Shown: piece after piece, positions 48,045 through 57,624 of the stretch
Position numbering within the stretch: position 1 is the first letter of the stretch
How the letters are laid out: each line of letters starts with the position of its first letter
Assembly (NCBI RefSeq): GCF_027587205.1
Contig: NZ_JAPDOD010000001.1
Location: 62,001-126,000 of the forward strand
DNA length: 64,000 bases
From: Solirubrobacter ginsenosidimutans
GTDB taxonomy: Bacteria; Actinomycetota; Thermoleophilia; Solirubrobacterales; Solirubrobacteraceae
Reading direction: 5' to 3'
Notes under the pieces: generated by a model
The model's input: the letters and a program-made list of their open reading frames with translations, nothing else
The model's database searches: none
Told to the model about the DNA's origin: nothing
Made by a program: the position numbers and the translations under genes

Positions 48045-48674
48045 ATGAAGGTACTCATCGCCATCGGCTTGGTCATCGCCGTGTTCGGGGTCGGCAGCGG
48101 CTTGGCCGCACTGCCGGTCACGGTGAACGAGCCGTGCTCGACTTGGTACGGCGCGAACGAGGCCGACGCGTGGCGACCGCAGGCCGCTACCAATCTGGTT
48201 CCACTCGGGACGCGGTGCGAGTATCCACCCGGTTCGCGCACCCTGCACGAGGATCACGTCCCGAGCACATTCAGTTATGCAGCATGGCTCGTCGTCGTTG
48301 CGGCGTCCTGCGCATTTACGGTCTCGCGCTGGTGCGTGGCCGCGCTGCGCGGAGCGGCGTGCGCACTGTTGATTGCGGGCCTGTTCGGGTTGCTCTACGT
48401 GTACTGGGGCGAGTACACCGCGGCGGCGTTCAGCTCGTGCGTACTGGGCGCTCCGCTCGTCTTCGCACTTGACGTGCGTGCCCGAGCCGATCTGCAGGGC
48501 TCACTGCTGTTCTGCCTGGCTCTTCCCGTGATCGCGAATGCAGCATGGTTCGTGCCCGGGTTACTGGGTGCCTACGCGGCTGCGGCGGCGTGCGTGGCAC
48601 TCGGAGGCGCGCTCGCTTCGTTCGCGCTCGACCAGGCGAGCCGCTCGTTCGTGGCGGGCGCAGATGTGGCCTGA
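48045..48674 (+). CDS. hypothetical membrane protein
   Basis: A 209-residue protein: an N-terminal signal anchor ([20 protein letters not shown]), an extracytoplasmic segment with two Cys ([25 protein letters not shown]), and about four more membrane helices ([68 protein letters not shown]). No family recognised. GTG 48042 immediately precedes ATG 48045. Confidence 0.65.
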   Translation: MKVLIAIGLVIAVFGVGSGLAALPVTVNEPCSTWYGANEADAWRPQAATNLVPLGTRCEYPPGSRTLHEDHVPSTFSYAAWLVVVAASCAFTVSRWCVAALRGAACALLIAGLFGLLYVYWGEYTAAAFSSCVLGAPLVFALDVRARADLQGSLLFCLALPVIANAAWFVPGLLGAYAAAAACVALGGALASFALDQASRSFVAGADVA

Positions 48675-48936
48675 TGGAGCGAGGATCGCGCCGCCGGTGT
48701 CTGAGATCGCTGCGCGCCACACCGCTCCGCCGGTCGAGCGATTCGCCGCCCAACCGAGAGTGATGCTCCTGTGGATAGTTGGGAGACACCGGAGCGTCGG
48801 ACTTGGCGTGGCAGCCGTGACGCGCCGGCAGCAGAGCCGCTCTGAGTCCGTTCAGAGCATCGCCCGAGGACGACTGGGCGATGTCCGTGCGCGGCGCCTG
48901 CAAGCGCAACGAGGATCGATGCAAGTATTCGTGGCG

Positions 48937-49905
48937 ATGAAGGTTGCGATCCTCGATGACTGGTTCGACACGCTGCGTGGTCTGCCGTGCTTCGAGCGGC
49001 TCGATGGTCACGAGGTCACGGTCTTCACCGACCACGTGCAGGACACCGAGGCGCTGGCCGAGCGCCTGCAGGGCTTCGATGCACTCGTGCTGATTCGCGA
49101 GCGCACGGAGATCCGCGCGCCGCTGCTCGAGCGCCTTCCGGAGCTGCGATTGATCAGCCAGCGCAGCGTCTTTCCGCACATCGACGTCGACGCGTGCACG
49201 CGGCTCGGGGTCACCGTCTGCTCGGACCTGCATGCCGGCACACCGTCGTACTCAACCGCGGAGCTGACCTGGGCGCTCGTGCTCGCCGCGGTGCGCGATC
49301 TCCCGCGGCAGGTGGCCTCATGCCGCGCGGGCGAGTGGCAGGCCGGGGTTGGCCGTTCGCTGGTCGGCAAGACGCTCGGGCTCTACGGCTACGGCCGGAT
49401 CGCGAAGGTTGTGGCCGGTTACGGCGCGGCGTTCGGGATGCGGACCCTGGTCTGGGCGCGTCCGCAGTCACGCGAACGGGCGCTTGCAGACGGCCTCGAT
49501 ACGACCCCGACCAAGCAAGACTTCTTCGCGGACTGTGACGTGCTGTCGCTGCACATGCGGCTCGTCGCCGCCACGCGCGGCATCGTCACGCGTTCCGATC
49601 TGGAATTGATGAAGCCGACCGCGCTGCTGGTCAACACGAGCCGGGCGGGCCTGATCGAGCCCGGCGCGCTGGTCGCCGCGCTGCGCGCGGGCCGCCCGGG
49701 TATGGCCGCCGTTGACGTCTACGACGAGGAGCCGCTGCGTGACCCGTCCGACCCGCTGTTGACGATGGAGAACGCCCTCTGCACACCCCACATTGGCTAC
49801 GTCACGCACGAGGAGTGGGACCTCCAGTTCGCCGACGTGTTCGACCAGATCAACGCCTTCGCGGCTGGGGCGCCGATCAACGTCGTCACCCCTCCGCGCG
49901 TATGA
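48937..49905 (+). CDS. D-2-hydroxyacid dehydrogenase (NAD-dependent)
   Basis: A 322-residue member of the D-isomer-specific 2-hydroxyacid dehydrogenases. Seen: the NAD loop [17 protein letters not shown] (GxGxxA variant), the catalytic Arg in [11 protein letters not shown], Glu in DVYDEEPL, and His in CTPHIGYVT. It may act on phosphoglycerate, glyoxylate or a related 2-oxoacid. The family start MKVAILDDW is at ATG 48937, but GAGG at 48911-48914 is better placed for ATG 48919, which would add six residues. Confidence 0.88.
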   Translation: MKVAILDDWFDTLRGLPCFERLDGHEVTVFTDHVQDTEALAERLQGFDALVLIRERTEIRAPLLERLPELRLISQRSVFPHIDVDACTRLGVTVCSDLHAGTPSYSTAELTWALVLAAVRDLPRQVASCRAGEWQAGVGRSLVGKTLGLYGYGRIAKVVAGYGAAFGMRTLVWARPQSRERALADGLDTTPTKQDFFADCDVLSLHMRLVAATRGIVTRSDLELMKPTALLVNTSRAGLIEPGALVAALRAGRPGMAAVDVYDEEPLRDPSDPLLTMENALCTPHIGYVTHEEWDLQFADVFDQINAFAAGAPINVVTPPRV

Positions 49906-49913
49906 AGCCCTAG

Positions 49914-49933
49914 GGGGCGGCTCGGGCCGCCCC
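49914..49933. terminator. hairpin terminator after 2-hydroxyacid dehydrogenase
   Basis: GGGGCGGC (49914-49921), loop TCGG, GCCGCCCC (49926-49933). It begins 9 bp after the stop codon. Confidence 0.65.
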
Positions 49934-50062
49934 TGCGCCGCGGCTCGACGGTTGCGATTGAGATGGCGAGGAGTGCCTCGTTGGGGTTCGTCGCGTACGA
50001 GTTCATGGACTGCGGCGACGGTGAGTTGATGACGCGGGGAACTCAGCGAGCTCCTGCACATC

Positions 50063-50317
50063 GTGGACGACGTGTTCGCCGACCAGGTCGAGGCGATGGA
50101 CGGCTTCTACGCCTACCACGCACTCGACTGCGGAGGTCAGGGAGTGACGATCAGCCTGTTCCGCGATCAGGCGGCAGGGGAGGCCTCCGACGAGCTGGCG
50201 CTCGAGTTCGTCCGCCAAGAGCTCGCGAGCTTCGGGATCGAACGCTCCGAAGTGATCGGTGGCGAGGTCCTGGTCAGTCGCGCCATGGCCGAGTTGCTCG
50301 AGCCAGCGCACGCGTGA
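50063..50317 (+). CDS. ABM-like (antibiotic monooxygenase fold) domain protein, short
   Basis: An 84-residue single ferredoxin-like domain: DDVFADQVEAMDGFYAYHAL, GGQGVTISLFRDQAAGEASD, LALEFVRQELASFGIERSEV. The frame is closed upstream by a TGA at about 50035, so the usual first beta-strand is missing and the GTG start is uncertain. A related piece (FVAYEFMDCGDGELMT) lies just upstream in another frame from ATG 49963, as if a tandem copy were truncated or frameshifted. Function unknown. Confidence 0.55.
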   Translation: MDDVFADQVEAMDGFYAYHALDCGGQGVTISLFRDQAAGEASDELALEFVRQELASFGIERSEVIGGEVLVSRAMAELLEPAHA

Positions 50318-50429
50318 GAAACCTGGCGGGGTGGGGCACCGCGCTCGTGTTCGCCCCGCTCCGCCGACCTCGGCACCGCCGGTCCGTCCCGGTGAGCGCC
50401 CTCGGTGAGCGGACGGTTGGGAGCGTGGA

Positions 50430-50460
50430 CATCCCGGCGCCCGGGGCGGGCGCCGGGATG
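50430..50460. terminator. 13-bp-stem hairpin terminator
   Basis: CATCCCGGCGCCC (50430-50442), loop GGGGC, GGGCGCCGGGATG (50448-50460). It lies 10 bp before the stop of the convergent sialidase-like gene. Confidence 0.7.
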
Positions 50461-50469
50461 TCGCGCGTC

Positions 50470-51993
50470 CTATGGTCCGCTGGTTGACGCGGTGGTGGCG
50501 AACACGTCGGTGCGGTTGGCCAGGTTGCCGCTGTTGGCGCGGACCTGGAACGGCTTGAACCCTGGCCTCAGCCCGCCGCCGGCGAAGTCGAGGCCCGCAT
50601 AGTCGCCGACGAAGTAGCCGAGTGCGTCGGGTGCGGTCGTCATGTCGAACGACGTGGTCCCGATCCTCTCTTCCGTCCAGCTCGCACCCCCGTTCGTGGA
50701 CCGCAGGAGCCACGTGTCGGTGGTAAGCGGCGGGGTGGTGGCCGGATTGTCGAAGCGGAAATCGTAGTACTGAACGGCGACTGTGCCGTTCGACGCCACC
50801 CTGGGGGTCGCGGTGAAGGCCTGGTTGACCCCTCCGACCGTGCTGATGCGACGCGTGGCCGACCAGGTCCGTCCTGCGTCCGTGGACCGCGAGAACGCGA
50901 TCTGCTCCTCACCCGTGAAGCGATCGTCCTGCCACACCACATACAGCGCGCCGCTGCTGTTATCGACCGCGATCTGCGGGATCAGATCGCCGGTGCGCAC
51001 AGCGTGGCCGTCGGCGGGGTCGGTCACGCCGTCGGTGATCATCCGGTCGATCTCGATCGGGCGCGACCACGTGTCGCCCTTGTCGGTCGAGCGCATCACG
51101 GCCGCGGTGAAGCCGCGGTTTTGGTTGGACCCGACGTTGCGGATCAGGTTGAACAGCATCACCAGATCCCCGTTCGGCAGCACCACGATCTGGTTGCCGA
51201 TCGTCTGCGCCTTGTTGCCCGGGTCGAGGATCGGCTTGACCACGTCGTACGAGGCCCCGTTGTCGTCCGAGCGGGCAAACCACGCGAGCGAGCGGAACGC
51301 GGCCGCCCGCACTCCCGCGCGTGCGCTGGCATTGTCGCTGGGCGCCACGATGCGCTGCCACGCGACGTAGACGAACCGCGAGTTCGTCGGGTCCGCGGTG
51401 ATCGTCTCCTTGTCGTTGAAGAAGTTCGCCCGGTCGTCGAACTTGACCACCACCGGGTCCTCCCAGTTCGCGCCCTTGTCAAACGAGCGCGACGTCAAGA
51501 CGGCGTTGGCGAAGTTGGAGTCGTTGATCGACAGCGCGACCTGGTGCGCCACGCCGTTCGGAGAGAACGACACCCACGGATCGGTCGAGCGCTCGAAGTC
51601 ACCGCCGTTGGCGGCATTGCCGCCCGTACAGCGGCTGAACTTCGCCTGCCCGGTATCGGACGCGGGGCTGATCGGCGGGATCGTCCACGTCGTGCCACCG
51701 TTGAGCGAGAAACCGCTCAAATTGCCGCTCGCCCCGCCGTTGGACCAGCGGTCCTGCTGCCAATTGCCGACGAGGTTGTTGGCGTCCATCAGGTTGACGT
51801 CGACCCACGGCTCGACCTCGGCATTGCGGAACACCGTGCCGGTCTGGGGCGCGCCCTCGCACCCCGCGGCGAACGGACTTGGCCCGCTCACCACCGTCAG
51901 AGGATCGACGGCCGCCACGGCGGTGGCGGGAGACGTCGCAGCGGCCACCAGCAAGGCCGCGAGAACCGTCCTACGGGCGGAGGATCTGAGCAT
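50470..51993 (-). CDS. secreted sialidase-like/BNR-repeat protein
   Basis: A 507-residue exported protein: signal peptide (TVLAALLVAAATSPATAVAA), then a six-bladed sialidase-type propeller with Asp-box-like repeats (SLNGGTTW, SFDKGANW, SDDNGASY, STDKGDTW, STDAGRTW, STNGGASW). Family members include exo-sialidases and many non-catalytic BNR proteins; the sialidase Arg triad could not be confirmed. ATG 51993 follows a strong AAGGAGGG site; the longer open frame upstream is not coding-like. Confidence 0.85.
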   Translation of the reverse strand: MLRSSARRTVLAALLVAAATSPATAVAAVDPLTVVSGPSPFAAGCEGAPQTGTVFRNAEVEPWVDVNLMDANNLVGNWQQDRWSNGGASGNLSGFSLNGGTTWTIPPISPASDTGQAKFSRCTGGNAANGGDFERSTDPWVSFSPNGVAHQVALSINDSNFANAVLTSRSFDKGANWEDPVVVKFDDRANFFNDKETITADPTNSRFVYVAWQRIVAPSDNASARAGVRAAAFRSLAWFARSDDNGASYDVVKPILDPGNKAQTIGNQIVVLPNGDLVMLFNLIRNVGSNQNRGFTAAVMRSTDKGDTWSRPIEIDRMITDGVTDPADGHAVRTGDLIPQIAVDNSSGALYVVWQDDRFTGEEQIAFSRSTDAGRTWSATRRISTVGGVNQAFTATPRVASNGTVAVQYYDFRFDNPATTPPLTTDTWLLRSTNGGASWTEERIGTTSFDMTTAPDALGYFVGDYAGLDFAGGGLRPGFKPFQVRANSGNLANRTDVFATTASTSGP

Positions 51994-52395
51994 GGAGCCC
52001 TCCTTTTCGAGCGGCCCCTGCGTTTCCCCAACAGGGGTCCGCGGTGCCGCTACCGTACGCCCGGATACGAGACGCCGCAAGCGCAGAACGCGCGGCGGCT
52101 TCCTCTCCAGGTTGAAACCGCAGCTCGCGACAGACGCTCTGGGCTCCTGCTCGACACGAGGAGAATTCGCGCAGCCAGGCCCCTCCTGTGCCGTCGCTTG
52201 CATAGGGCAGCGCATCAGCCTCCGACCAGCCGCGCCCCGTTCCGTCTCACGGACTTCGCTGTCACCTGAACGCGACACCGTTCCTCGTCGCCCGGATTGT
52301 CGCGAGATCGTGGATGAGCGCGAGCTACTCGGTCGCAGCGCCTGGTCCGCTGGCCACCGCCGGGTGCGCGGGACGCGCGTGTTGTGGGTGCGTGG
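51994..52395. other. 402-bp region without a gene
   Basis: Leader of the sialidase-like gene and downstream region of the large surface protein. It holds a weak CCCCTG/CAGGGG inverted repeat (about 52013-52034). Nothing else was recognised. Confidence 0.4.
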
Positions 52396-55300
52396 CTACA
52401 TGCGAATGGTCCAGGAGTCGACGCGGCCGACGTCGGCGGCTGCGGCGTCTTGGACGCGCAGTTTCCATGTTCCGTTGGCGGGCTCGCTCGACAGGTTCAC
52501 CGTGTAGGTCTGGTCGATGTTGTCGGCACTGCCGCCGGCCCGGTTGTGCAGCAGGTAGGTGCTGCCGTCGGGTGCGATCAGCGAGACGACGAGGTCACCG
52601 ATGTAGGTGTGCACGATGTGCACCTCGACGGTGGCGGTCGCTGACGCGTTACCCGCGCAGCCCGAGACGGTGATCGGCGACTCCACGGTCGTGAGATCCC
52701 CGATCTGCACGTGGCTCCCGTTGGTCGCCCCGCAGCCAGCCGGGCTCGGCGTCGGCGTCGGGCTGGCCCCGAGGTTGACCGTCCAGGAGTCGACGCGGCC
52801 GACGTCGGCGGCTGCGGCGTCTTGGACGCGCAGTTTCCATGTTCCGTTGGCGGGCTCGCTCGACAGGTTCACCGTGTAGGTCTGGTCGATGTTGTCGGCA
52901 CTGCCGCCGGCCCGGTTGTGCAGCAGGTAGGTGCTGCCGTCGGGTGCGATCAGCGAGACGACGAGGTCACCGATGTAGGTGTGCACGATGTGCACCTCGA
53001 CGGTGGCGGTCGCTGACGCGTTACCCGCGCAGCCCGAGACGGTGATCGGCGACTCCACGGTCGAGAGATCCCCGATCTGCACGTCGCTCCCGTTGGTCGC
53101 CCCGCAGCCAGCCGGGCTCGGCGACGGCGACGGACTGGGCGTCGAGGTCGGGCTGGGCGTCGGCGTCGGGCTGGCCGTGGGCGTCGGGCTGGGCGTGGGC
53201 GTCGAAGTCGGCGTCGGGTTCGGCGTCGTGGTGACCGTGAACGACCGCGTCGCCGGCGATGGGTCGGTCCTGCCGTTGCTGGTCGCGCGGACCGTCAGCG
53301 TGTACGGACCGTCGGCGGTCGTCGTGTAGCCCTGGGGTGAGCTGCACGCTGCGTAGCTGCCGGCTCCCCCGGGTCGGTCCAGCTTGCACTCGAACGTCGA
53401 GCCGCCCAACGTCGCGTGGAAGGTGAACGACGGCCCCGTGTCGCTGGTGACGCCGGTCGGGCCGCTATCGATCCAGGTGTCCGGCGGGGAGCCATCGACC
53501 ACGAACAGCCCCGAGTGGGCAAACCCCGGGTCGGGATTGCCGGCCGCGTCGATCGCCCGCACGAAGAGTGCGTACTCAACCCCGCCGGCCAGCGGACCGA
53601 GAGTCAGCGGAGACGCACACGGTTCGAAGAAGCCGGGTGTCTCGACGGTGTCCAGCCGGCACTCGAACGAACCCGGCTCGTTCGACGAGAACGTGAACGT
53701 CGGTGTGTCATCGGTCGTCGAGCCGACCGGACCCGAGTCGAGCGACGTGGTGGGGGCGACCGTGTCGACCCTGAACGAGCGTGTCGCCGGCGTCGGGTCC
53801 GTGCCACCCGGACCGACCGCTCGGACCGAGAACGTGTAGGCGCCGTTGGCGGTCGTCGCATACGCCCGCGGCGAACTGCACGCCGTGTAGCTGCCCGCGC
53901 CGGATGGCGTGTCGAGCTTGCACTCAAACGTCGAGCCGGCCACCGTCGTTGTGAACGAGAACGACGGCGCCGTCCCGTTCGTCAGCCCGCTCGGGCCGCC
54001 CGTGATCGTCGTGTCGGGGACTGTGGCGATGGTGAACGACCGCGTCGTCGGGGTCGCATCGGTGTTGCCCGCCGCGTCGGTCGCGCGCACCGCGAACGTG
54101 TACGCGCCGTTGACGGTCGTCGCGTACGTCCGTGGCGAGAGGCATGTCGCGTAGGCACCGACGTCGCTCGGGGTGTCGAGCTTGCATTCGAACGTGGAGC
54201 CGGCTTCGGACGAGCCGAACGCGAACGATTGCGACGCGCCGCTCACCGTCCCGGACGGGCCGCTGTTGATCGTCGTCTCGGGCGCGACCGTGTCCACCGT
54301 GAACGTGCGGGTGGCCGGCGTCGCGTCGGTGCTCCCGGAGTGGCTCGCGCGGACATAGAACGTGTACGTGCCGTCGGAGTGCAGGACGTAGGCTTGCGGC
54401 GAGCTGCACGGCCGGTAGACCTGCAGGGTCGTGGGCTCCTGCAGCTGACACTCGAACGTCGAGCCGGGCACGGTCGCCGTGAACGCGAACGACGGCCCCC
54501 TCTGGTTCGTCGGCCCGTCCGGGCCGCCCGTGATTGTCGTGTCAGGCGGCGTTTGGCCGCTCACCGTGAACGTGCGAGTCGCCGGGGTCGCGTCCCGGTT
54601 GCCGGCGGCGTCCCAGGCGGTGACCGTGAGCGTGTAGCTGCCGTTCGTCGGCGTCGGCCCCACCCATGGAGACGTGCACCAGGCGGGCGTCTCGCCGGCC
54701 GGGCCGGTGAGCCGGCAGTGGAAACTCGAGCCCTCCTCCGACGACGTGAACGTGAACGTCTGCGAGGTCCCGCTCACGTTCCCGGACGGACCACCGGTGA
54801 TCGTCGTCTGGGGCGCGACCGTGTCGACTGTGAACGAGCGCATGGCCGGCGTCGGGTCGGCGCCGTGCGGACCGATCGCCCGAACCGAGAATGTGTACGC
54901 GCCGTCAGGGAGCGAGCTGTACCGCACGGGCTCGCTGCACGCCGCGTAGCTGCCAAGGCCGGACGGCCGATCGAGCTTGCACTGGAACGTCGCGCCCGCC
55001 GTCGACGCCGTGAACCAGAACGACTCCACGGTCTCGTTCGTCGGCCCGCTCGGACCGGATGTGATCGTCGTGTTGGGGATCGCCTCGACCGTGAACAAGC
55101 GCGTCGACCGAGTGACGTTCCCGGCCGGGTCCGTCGCGCGAACCGTGAACGTGTAGTCGCCGTCGGCGAGCGCGCTGTAGGTCTTCGGTGACGTGCAGGC
55201 GTCGAAGCTGCCCGTAGTCGCACCCGGGCCGTCGAGCCTGCACGCGAGCGCCGAGCCCGGCACGGCGGGTGTGAACGTGAACGCCGGCGCCGTGTCGCTG

Positions 55301-56556
55301 GTGTGGCCGGTCGGGCCGTCGGTGATCATCGGCGGGCGGCCATCCAGACGGCCGACCAGGAATCGTGGGTTGCCGATGGACGCGTCTCCCCAGCCGGCGA
55401 TGACGAAGTCGCTCTCGGGTCCGGGCGCGACGGCCGTGGCGGCCTGCAGCTGACTCGACGGCACGGTCGACCACTCGAACGACGCTGCAGGCGATCCGTC
55501 GGGGTCGACGGGCGCGAGCAGGAGATTGGTCCCGTACATCCCTGAGAGCCAGTCACTCCAGTCCTGTTGACCGACGGCCAGGATCGTGCCATCGCCGCGG
55601 ATCGCCACGTCGTTCGCCCCACCCCCGTAGGGGCCCATGTCGACGGTCTGCCGGCCACCGTTCCCGAACGACCAGTCGAGCGAGCCGTTGGCGAGATAGC
55701 GCGAAAGTGCGATCTGGCCGTTGCTCCCCGCCGTGACGATCCGGCCGTCGGCCTGGAGCGCCAGCGCCTCGATGTACTGCCAACTGTCCTGAACCACGCC
55801 TCCCGTCCCGAATGACCCGTCGAGCGAACCGTCGGGCCTGAACCGGACCAGGCGGTCGCGACCGGCGAGGACGAGCCTTCCGTCGGCCTGGATCGCCAGG
55901 GACTGGCTGATGTCGTCGGCGAACGTCACCATGCCGTCGCCGCCGAACGAGGTGTCGAGCGAGCCGTCGCTGCGATAGCGCGCGATCACGCTCTCCCAAT
56001 GCCAGTCCGGCAGCTCGTGCACCCCCGCGACGACGATCTTGCCGTCCCGCTGCAATGCCACGGCGCCGAGCCATTCGCTGGCGCCGAGGTCGATCGTCGA
56101 GATGCCGCCCGTTCCGAATGTGGTGTCGAGCGAGCCATCCGCCCGATAGCGCGCGAGCAGGAAGTCCGTGGCAGGGGAGCGGCCCGTGACACCGGCGACG
56201 ACGATCTTGCCGTCCGCCTGGAGCGTCATGTCGGCCACGCCGGCGGATTGGTCGGCGTCGACCTCTGTCGTCTGCTGGCCGTCGTCGCTGAACGAGCGAT
56301 CGAGCGAGAGGTCCGGGTTGTAGCGCGCGAGCGCGACCCGACTGAGGTAGATGCCCAAGTCGTCGTCGTACGTGCGCGCGGCGCCTGCGAGGACGAACTT
56401 ACCGTCCGGCTGGACCGCAACGGCGGCGGCCCCACTTTCGGAGCTGGTCGGGAACTCCGTGAACGCCCACTGGTCGTCGGCCTGGGCCGGAGGCGCGACG
56501 GCCAGCGTGGCGGCCACCAGCGTGCCGATCCGTCGCACCGTCGTGAGCCGGCCCAT
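52396..56556 (-). CDS. large secreted protein: delta-60 propeller, Ig-like repeats, P domains
   Basis: A 1386-residue exported protein. Signal peptide (GTLVAATLAVAPPAQA); about seven delta-60 repeats (ALQRDGKIVVAGV, DGSLDTTFGTGGI) forming a propeller (about 28-420); eight Ig-like repeats of about 88 residues, each beginning like TTITGGPSGxTN (about 425-1090); a Thr/Pro/Ser linker; and two proprotein-convertase P domains (GCGATNGSDVQIGDLSTVES, then a copy; SLIAPDGSTYLLHNRAGGSA) separated by a short linker. The P-domain copies are almost identical at DNA level. No sortase motif is evident. Likely surface adhesion or carbohydrate binding. Confidence 0.85.
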   Translation of the reverse strand: MGRLTTVRRIGTLVAATLAVAPPAQADDQWAFTEFPTSSESGAAAVAVQPDGKFVLAGAARTYDDDLGIYLSRVALARYNPDLSLDRSFSDDGQQTTEVDADQSAGVADMTLQADGKIVVAGVTGRSPATDFLLARYRADGSLDTTFGTGGISTIDLGASEWLGAVALQRDGKIVVAGVHELPDWHWESVIARYRSDGSLDTSFGGDGMVTFADDISQSLAIQADGRLVLAGRDRLVRFRPDGSLDGSFGTGGVVQDSWQYIEALALQADGRIVTAGSNGQIALSRYLANGSLDWSFGNGGRQTVDMGPYGGGANDVAIRGDGTILAVGQQDWSDWLSGMYGTNLLLAPVDPDGSPAASFEWSTVPSSQLQAATAVAPGPESDFVIAGWGDASIGNPRFLVGRLDGRPPMITDGPTGHTSDTAPAFTFTPAVPGSALACRLDGPGATTGSFDACTSPKTYSALADGDYTFTVRATDPAGNVTRSTRLFTVEAIPNTTITSGPSGPTNETVESFWFTASTAGATFQCKLDRPSGLGSYAACSEPVRYSSLPDGAYTFSVRAIGPHGADPTPAMRSFTVDTVAPQTTITGGPSGNVSGTSQTFTFTSSEEGSSFHCRLTGPAGETPAWCTSPWVGPTPTNGSYTLTVTAWDAAGNRDATPATRTFTVSGQTPPDTTITGGPDGPTNQRGPSFAFTATVPGSTFECQLQEPTTLQVYRPCSSPQAYVLHSDGTYTFYVRASHSGSTDATPATRTFTVDTVAPETTINSGPSGTVSGASQSFAFGSSEAGSTFECKLDTPSDVGAYATCLSPRTYATTVNGAYTFAVRATDAAGNTDATPTTRSFTIATVPDTTITGGPSGLTNGTAPSFSFTTTVAGSTFECKLDTPSGAGSYTACSSPRAYATTANGAYTFSVRAVGPGGTDPTPATRSFRVDTVAPTTSLDSGPVGSTTDDTPTFTFSSNEPGSFECRLDTVETPGFFEPCASPLTLGPLAGGVEYALFVRAIDAAGNPDPGFAHSGLFVVDGSPPDTWIDSGPTGVTSDTGPSFTFHATLGGSTFECKLDRPGGAGSYAACSSPQGYTTTADGPYTLTVRATSNGRTDPSPATRSFTVTTTPNPTPTSTPTPSPTPTASPTPTPSPTSTPSPSPSPSPAGCGATNGSDVQIGDLSTVESPITVSGCAGNASATATVEVHIVHTYIGDLVVSLIAPDGSTYLLHNRAGGSADNIDQTYTVNLSSEPANGTWKLRVQDAAAADVGRVDSWTVNLGASPTPTPSPAGCGATNGSHVQIGDLTTVESPITVSGCAGNASATATVEVHIVHTYIGDLVVSLIAPDGSTYLLHNRAGGSADNIDQTYTVNLSSEPANGTWKLRVQDAAAADVGRVDSWTIRM
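52409..53123. repeat. near-identical 343-bp tandem duplication (P-domain repeats)
   Basis: Sequence 52409-52751 recurs at 52781-53123 (offset 372) with only a few differences, for example CGTGAGATC versus CGAGAGATC. Both copies encode a P domain of the large secreted protein, so the duplication is recent or kept uniform by gene conversion. Confidence 0.85.
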
Positions 56557-56798
56557 CCTGACCTCCTCGTCGCAGAGCTCGCGGCGGTATCTTCTTCGCT
56601 CCGCGACCCCAGCGCAATAGGCGATTCCCTATCTTTCGAGCAGCGTGGGCTACTGGCGTGCGCGACTCGGTGCGGACATCGCTCCCGCACCGAACTCGTG
56701 ACGCTCCTCCTCACCACCTAGGAGCGTCTGTTTCGAAAGAGTCAAGCCGTACCGGTGACCCGAAGGGTGGCTACGGCGAGACCGCGCCCGGGTGGGGC
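56557..56798. other. intergenic region upstream of the large secreted protein
   Basis: A 242-bp stretch holding the leader of the 52396-56556 gene, in which AGGAGG lies just before its start. No gene recognised. Confidence 0.4.
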
Positions 56799-56927
56799 TT
56801 ACGGGCGGACCAGAAGCGAGGCGAGCACAAGCATGGGCTGCGAGACCGTCGTGCGGCCGTCGATCACCATGGGCAGGATCTCGCGGACCGTCGGGATGGA
56901 GAAGGTGTGTGCTTGGCTGGTTCGCAT
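56799..56927 (-). CDS. small protein (42 aa), PTVRE family
   Basis: ATG 56927 is preceded by GAGGAG at 8 nt, a strong ribosome-binding site. The product begins MRTSQAHTFSIPTVREIL and ends LVLASLLVRP. It shares PTVRE in the same context with the ORF at 13383-13553 (HIRRFVVPTVREL...SLVAASLLFCP). No known family was recognised; the two may be a new small-protein or precursor-peptide family. Confidence 0.5.
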   Translation of the reverse strand: MRTSQAHTFSIPTVREILPMVIDGRTTVSQPMLVLASLLVRP

Positions 56928-57085
56928 CGGATTGGCTCCTCGCTGGTTGTGAAACGCAAGCTATGCCCCGGCGAGCCGCTTCGCTATGGCGTAAAGCCCG
57001 AAAGATCGCTACCGCCTGTGGTGGGGTTGTCACAACAGATGGACGTTGCCGCGCGATGAATGCCCGCGCCGTCGAGGGTCGCCGG

Positions 57086-57385
57086 TCAGTCACGCAGCGT
57101 CGCAAATGCCTTGCGCACCGCCCTCGGAGCGTGGCCGAAGGCGGTCACGATCGTGCCGCCGTCTCTTGCCTCGCGGAACGTGACAGTCAGCGAGTTACCG
57201 GCGTTACTGACGAAGAACAAGCGCAGCGGCCTGCGCTCCTCCTCCACGAAGTAGCCTCGCAACTCCAGCCGCGGGACCATTTCACGCCACGCGGACTCGT
57301 AAGCGACGCGGAGACTCGCATGCAATCTCCGCTCCTCGTGGAATGCCGCGACGCCAGGAAGAAAAATGCGCCGGCGCTTCGGCAC
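57086..57385 (-). CDS. small protein, possible C-terminal part of a frameshifted DUF1707 protein
   Basis: A 99-residue product (GTG start) beginning MPKRRRIFLPGVAAFHEERR, with FFVSNAGNSLTVTFREA. Its start lies inside the preceding DUF1707 frame by about 100 nt. The composition and position suggest that it is the downstream part of one protein split by a frameshift, but independent translation cannot be excluded. Confidence 0.45.
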   Translation of the reverse strand: MPKRRRIFLPGVAAFHEERRLHASLRVAYESAWREMVPRLELRGYFVEEERRPLRLFFVSNAGNSLTVTFREARDGGTIVTAFGHAPRAVRKAFATLRD

Positions 57386-57563
57386 TGCGCTGTTCTCTGA
57401 TTTCGGGAAGATCGGCGATCAACGCGTCCAGATCACCCCGTGTCTTCGCCCGATAGGCCGTTTCAAGTCTGTCCTCGAGCTCGTCAGCGTCAAGGCGCCC
57501 GAGCGACCAGTGCTCTCGCAGCTCTCTGGCTGTCGCGTCGCGGTCAGCGTCTCCTATGCGCAT
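57282..57563 (-). CDS. DUF1707-domain protein (probably frameshifted)
   Basis: ATG 57563 starts a DUF1707 domain (MRIGDADRDATARELREHWS, GRLDADELEDRLETAYRAKT, LDALIADLP). After LPEIREQRSA the frame turns Arg-rich and looks out of phase, whereas the other frame continues as VPKRRRIFLPGVAAFHEE. A second DUF1707 gene lies at 43817-44377. A one-base indel near 57385-57395 would join both parts into a protein of about 158 residues. Confidence 0.55.
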   Translation of the reverse strand: MRIGDADRDATARELREHWSLGRLDADELEDRLETAYRAKTRGDLDALIADLPEIREQRSAEAPAHFSSWRRGIPRGAEIACESPRRLRVRVA

Positions 57564-57624
57564 CTCAGAACGCGGCACTCCGCGACTATTGAAGCGCGGA
57601 AACGAACGGCCGCTCGCAAGGCAG

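Noticed and set aside
53108..53230. Short tandem GTCGGGCTGGGCGT-like repeats considered as a CRISPR or VNTR
   Set aside because: They encode the Thr/Pro/Ser linker of the 1386-residue protein and have no spacer structure.
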